Source of the DNA: Nitrospirales bacterium
GTDB taxonomy: Bacteria > Nitrospirota > Nitrospiria > Nitrospirales > UBA8639
DNA: 36,615 bases
Assembly (NCBI GenBank): GCA_021604365.1
Contig: BQIZ01000017.1
Location: forward strand, 1-36,615
Direction: 5' to 3'
Part shown: piece after piece, positions 34,290 through 36,615 of the stretch
Layout: each line of letters starts with the position of its first letter
Numbering within the stretch: the stretch's first letter is position 1
Notes under the pieces: model-generated
Told to the model about the DNA's origin: nothing
What the model saw: the letters and a program-made list of their open reading frames with translations, nothing else
Database searches by the model: none
Program-made: the position numbers and the translations under genes

Positions 34290-36119
34290 CTACTCAACCG
34301 TCACACTCTTGGCAAGATTTCTCGGACGGTCAATATCTACCCCTCGCAACACCGCGATGTGATATGCCAGCAGTTGAAGACCCACGGTAAACAGAATCGG
34401 GGTCAAGAGCGCATGGACAGCAGGAATCGCGAACACGTGATCGGCAACCTGATCCAACGCATGATCCCCTTCGGTTACAAATGCAATCACGGGGGCACTC
34501 CTGGCGCGCACTTCCATCAGATTACTGACAGACTTTTCATAGAGCCGATCTTTAGGCGATAGGACGACCACGGGCATATCCTCATCAATCAACGCAATTG
34601 GACCATGCTTCATCTCCCCCGCCGCATACCCCTCTGCATGGATATATGAGATTTCTTTGAGTTTCAAGGCACCTTCCAGGGCGATGGGATAATTAATCCC
34701 ACGACCCAAATACAAAAAATTTCGTTTTTGATAATACCGATTGGCAATAGCTTGAACAGCCGCTTCCTGCTTGAGAATATACTCGACTTGGCCGGGAAGC
34801 TTGAGGAAATGATCCAACCACCACCGTCCTTCCTCCGGACTTAACGTGCCACGCACCCGTCCCACATGCAAGGCCAATAGATATAAGGCAATCACCTGAC
34901 CGGTAAAGGCTTTTGTGGAAGCCACGCTAATTTCAGGACCACATCTGGTGAAAAGCACCCCATCGGCTTCGCGAGCCAGAGTACTCCCCACCACATTCAC
35001 AATGGCCAGGACACGAGCCCCTCGGTGCTTAGCTTCCCGTGCCGCCGCCAGAGTGTCCGCCGTCTCGCCAGATTGTGAAATGGCAATAAATAAATCGTCC
35101 TTTTGAATCATGGGCTCCCGGTACCGGAACTCGGATCCAATATCCACCTGAACGGGACGTCGAATCATTTCTTCGAATAAATATTTCCCGACGAGCCCTG
35201 AATGCCAGGACGTCCCACAGGCAACGATCCAGATTCGCCTGGCATTGAGCAACTCCTCATCCGTCATGGCCAAATCGGGAAGATCCGCTTCGCCCGTTTC
35301 ATATTGATACCGGCCCCGAAGCGTATCCATGATCACTTGTGGCTGTTCATGGATTTCCTTCATCATGAAATCTGGATAGCCCCCCTTTTCAGCCGCCTCA
35401 GCATCCCAGTCAATAGTAACCGGGTTGAAATTTTTCGGTTGGCCTTCCGAATCAAAAATAACAATACCAGAATTTTTTAAAATGCCGACATCTCCGTCTT
35501 CTAGAAACACCACCTCCCGCATATGGGCCAGGAGAGGAGTGACATCAGAGGCCAAAAATGCCCCTTTTCCATTTTGGCCAATCACCAGGGGACATCCTGA
35601 ACGACTGACGACGATACGTCCCGGCTCAGCCAACGACATCACGGCAATGGCATAACTCCCATGCAGGTCATTGGCCATTAATCTGACCGCCTCTTGAAGC
35701 TCATGCCCTTTTAACGTCAGCGAGGATAATAAATGCGCAATAACCTCAGTGTCGGTTTCAGACTCAAACCGAAAGCCTTCTAATTCCAATCGATGCCGGA
35801 GATCCAGGAAATTTTCAATGATACCGTTATGAACGAGAACGATCTCTCCCGAACGGTGAGGATGGGCATTTTGTTCAGATGGCCGACCATGCGTGGCCCA
35901 ACGAGTATGACCAATTCCTATCGTTCCGGCGACAGCTCCGTTTTGCAAAACGGCCTGGAGATTGGTGAGCTTGCCCACCGTCCTTCGAATGGTCAGCTCT
36001 TCATTATGTTGAATCGCAATCCCGGCGGAATCGTACCCTCGATATTCCAGCTGTTGTAGCCCGGCCACTAAAATAGGGGTCGCTAATTCACCTCCAACAT
36101 ATCCGATGATTCCACACAT
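34290..36119 (-). CDS. glmS: Glutamine-fructose-6-phosphate aminotransferase (isomerizing)
   Basis: Makes glucosamine-6-phosphate from fructose-6-phosphate and glutamine, the entry to UDP-GlcNAc for peptidoglycan and LPS. 609 residues: Cys2 nucleophile at the very N-terminus (MCGIIGYVGG), glutaminase motifs GIGHTRWATHGRPSEQNAHP and VHNGIIENF, two SIS sugar-isomerase domains (ACGTSWHSGLVGKYLFEE; SQSGETADTLAAAREA; EGALKLKEISYIHAEGYAAG) and the conserved end PRNLAKSVTVE. An AAGGAGCG site precedes the ATG. I see no glmS ribozyme in the 137-nt upstream gap, which is too short and lacks the expected core, as normal outside Firmicutes. Follows glmU. Confidence 0.97.
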   Translation of the reverse strand: MCGIIGYVGGELATPILVAGLQQLEYRGYDSAGIAIQHNEELTIRRTVGKLTNLQAVLQNGAVAGTIGIGHTRWATHGRPSEQNAHPHRSGEIVLVHNGIIENFLDLRHRLELEGFRFESETDTEVIAHLLSSLTLKGHELQEAVRLMANDLHGSYAIAVMSLAEPGRIVVSRSGCPLVIGQNGKGAFLASDVTPLLAHMREVVFLEDGDVGILKNSGIVIFDSEGQPKNFNPVTIDWDAEAAEKGGYPDFMMKEIHEQPQVIMDTLRGRYQYETGEADLPDLAMTDEELLNARRIWIVACGTSWHSGLVGKYLFEEMIRRPVQVDIGSEFRYREPMIQKDDLFIAISQSGETADTLAAAREAKHRGARVLAIVNVVGSTLAREADGVLFTRCGPEISVASTKAFTGQVIALYLLALHVGRVRGTLSPEEGRWWLDHFLKLPGQVEYILKQEAAVQAIANRYYQKRNFLYLGRGINYPIALEGALKLKEISYIHAEGYAAGEMKHGPIALIDEDMPVVVLSPKDRLYEKSVSNLMEVRARSAPVIAFVTEGDHALDQVADHVFAIPAVHALLTPILFTVGLQLLAYHIAVLRGVDIDRPRNLAKSVTVE

Positions 36120-36256
36120 AATCTAACGCTCCTTACATCTCATGATGTTTTTTATTTTTATGGGAAAGATCAGGATGGTATCGACCAGTGAAATCTGGAA
36201 CGAAAACACATGAGTCCAGCCAGACATCGCTCGGCTTCGTTCATCAAAAGGGGACA

Positions 36257-36613
36257 CTAGACAGGGTCTTTTTTTTGTTGAAGGTTCGATCCGAGTGACG
36301 ACGGTTCCGGGTCATCATGCTGTTTGGCCTGAGTATGGGCAGCTGAGGATGAAGACAGAATTTCTCGCCGTTTTGCGGCCGTACCTTCTTTATTGATTTG
36401 CGCCACTCGAGAAATTCCCAATGCATTGGGTGGAACATTTTTCGTAACGGTGGTCCCTGCCGCAATCAACGCGCCTTCTCCTATCGTAACCGGAGCAATT
36501 AACTGCACATCGCTCCCAATAAAGACATTGTCCTCAATCTGTGTCCGTGCCTTTCGAAATCCATCGTAGTTACAGGTAATGGTCCCGGCGCCGACATTCA
36601 CATTCCTGCCAAT
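36257..36613 (-). CDS. glmU: GlmU, C-terminal part (bifunctional GlcNAc-1-P uridyltransferase/GlcN-1-P acetyltransferase)
   Basis: The frame runs off the right edge, so only the C-terminal end is present. It has the left-handed beta-helix with [37 protein letters not shown] and [13 protein letters not shown], the acetyltransferase half that makes GlcNAc-1-phosphate. The in-frame GTG at 36601 is internal, not a start. After VAQINKEG the tail is hydrophilic (about 40 residues rich in Ser, Gln and Lys), longer than in many relatives. The glmU-glmS pairing is common and joins the two ends of the hexosamine pathway. Confidence 0.93.
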   Translation of the reverse strand: MGRNVNVGAGTITCNYDGFRKARTQIEDNVFIGSDVQLIAPVTIGEGALIAAGTTVTKNVPPNALGISRVAQINKEGTAAKRREILSSSSAAHTQAKQHDDPEPSSLGSNLQQKKDPV

Positions 36614-36615
36614 CA

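Noticed and set aside
1-36615. CRISPR array, tRNA or rRNA gene, complete insertion sequence
   Set aside because: No regular spaced repeats, no tRNA cloverleaf or rRNA-like segment, and no complete transposase frame were found by eye on either strand.

Overview
The window is a stretch of bacterial chromosome of about 50% GC from a Gram-negative organism. Evidence for that is a Pal-type OmpA lipoprotein, a complete dTDP-rhamnose gene set, and lipoprotein and signal-peptide genes. The number of PAS-rich histidine kinases, a FecR-TPR protein, a free-standing DUF3365 haem protein and several Nitrospira-like hypothetical proteins make a Nitrospira-like member of the Nitrospirota my best guess. No rRNA or other phylogenetic marker is present, so this is inference only.

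Layout. At 1-5.2 kb are the end of a DUF155/RMND1-type protein, a small lipoprotein, an MscS channel, two tiny ORFs, and a FecR-TPR gene broken by an in-frame TAG and cut short at its 3' end. At 5.5-11.9 kb is a same-strand signalling block: a single-domain response regulator, a cytoplasmic histidine kinase with a Rossmann-like N-terminus, a membrane histidine kinase, a CxxCH-containing DUF3365 protein, and an M28 peptidase. The two kinases overlap by 14 nt, and the second kinase overlaps the haem gene by ATGA. At 12.1-15.4 kb, on the minus strand, are YceI, a DsbA/FrnE-like protein, a cupin and a Pal-like lipoprotein.

At 15.4-19.1 kb is a gene-poor zone. It holds a 1.3-kb gap with a sigma-54-like promoter and a structured leader before an orphan receiver protein, a GC-rich block dense in inverted repeats, and several decayed gene fragments. 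At 19.2-22.6 kb is a large hybrid kinase (PAS-PAS-PAS-GAF-PAS-HisKA-HATPase-REC). At 22.8-26.4 kb, on the plus strand, are ThiD, an alpha/beta hydrolase, a small membrane protein, a gamma-carbonic anhydrase-like protein and an SDR epimerase. A CPBP membrane protease (minus) and an ACT-malic enzyme (plus) follow.

From 29.9 kb to the right edge is a minus-strand envelope-precursor cluster: glmU (partial)-glmS-rfbB-rfbA-rfbC-rfbD-uppP. It supplies UDP-GlcNAc, dTDP-L-rhamnose and recycled undecaprenyl phosphate. The most original features are the 5.5-10.3 kb signalling cluster, which pairs a possible nucleotide-binding kinase with a haem protein, and the regulatory and relic zone at 16.4-19.0 kb.
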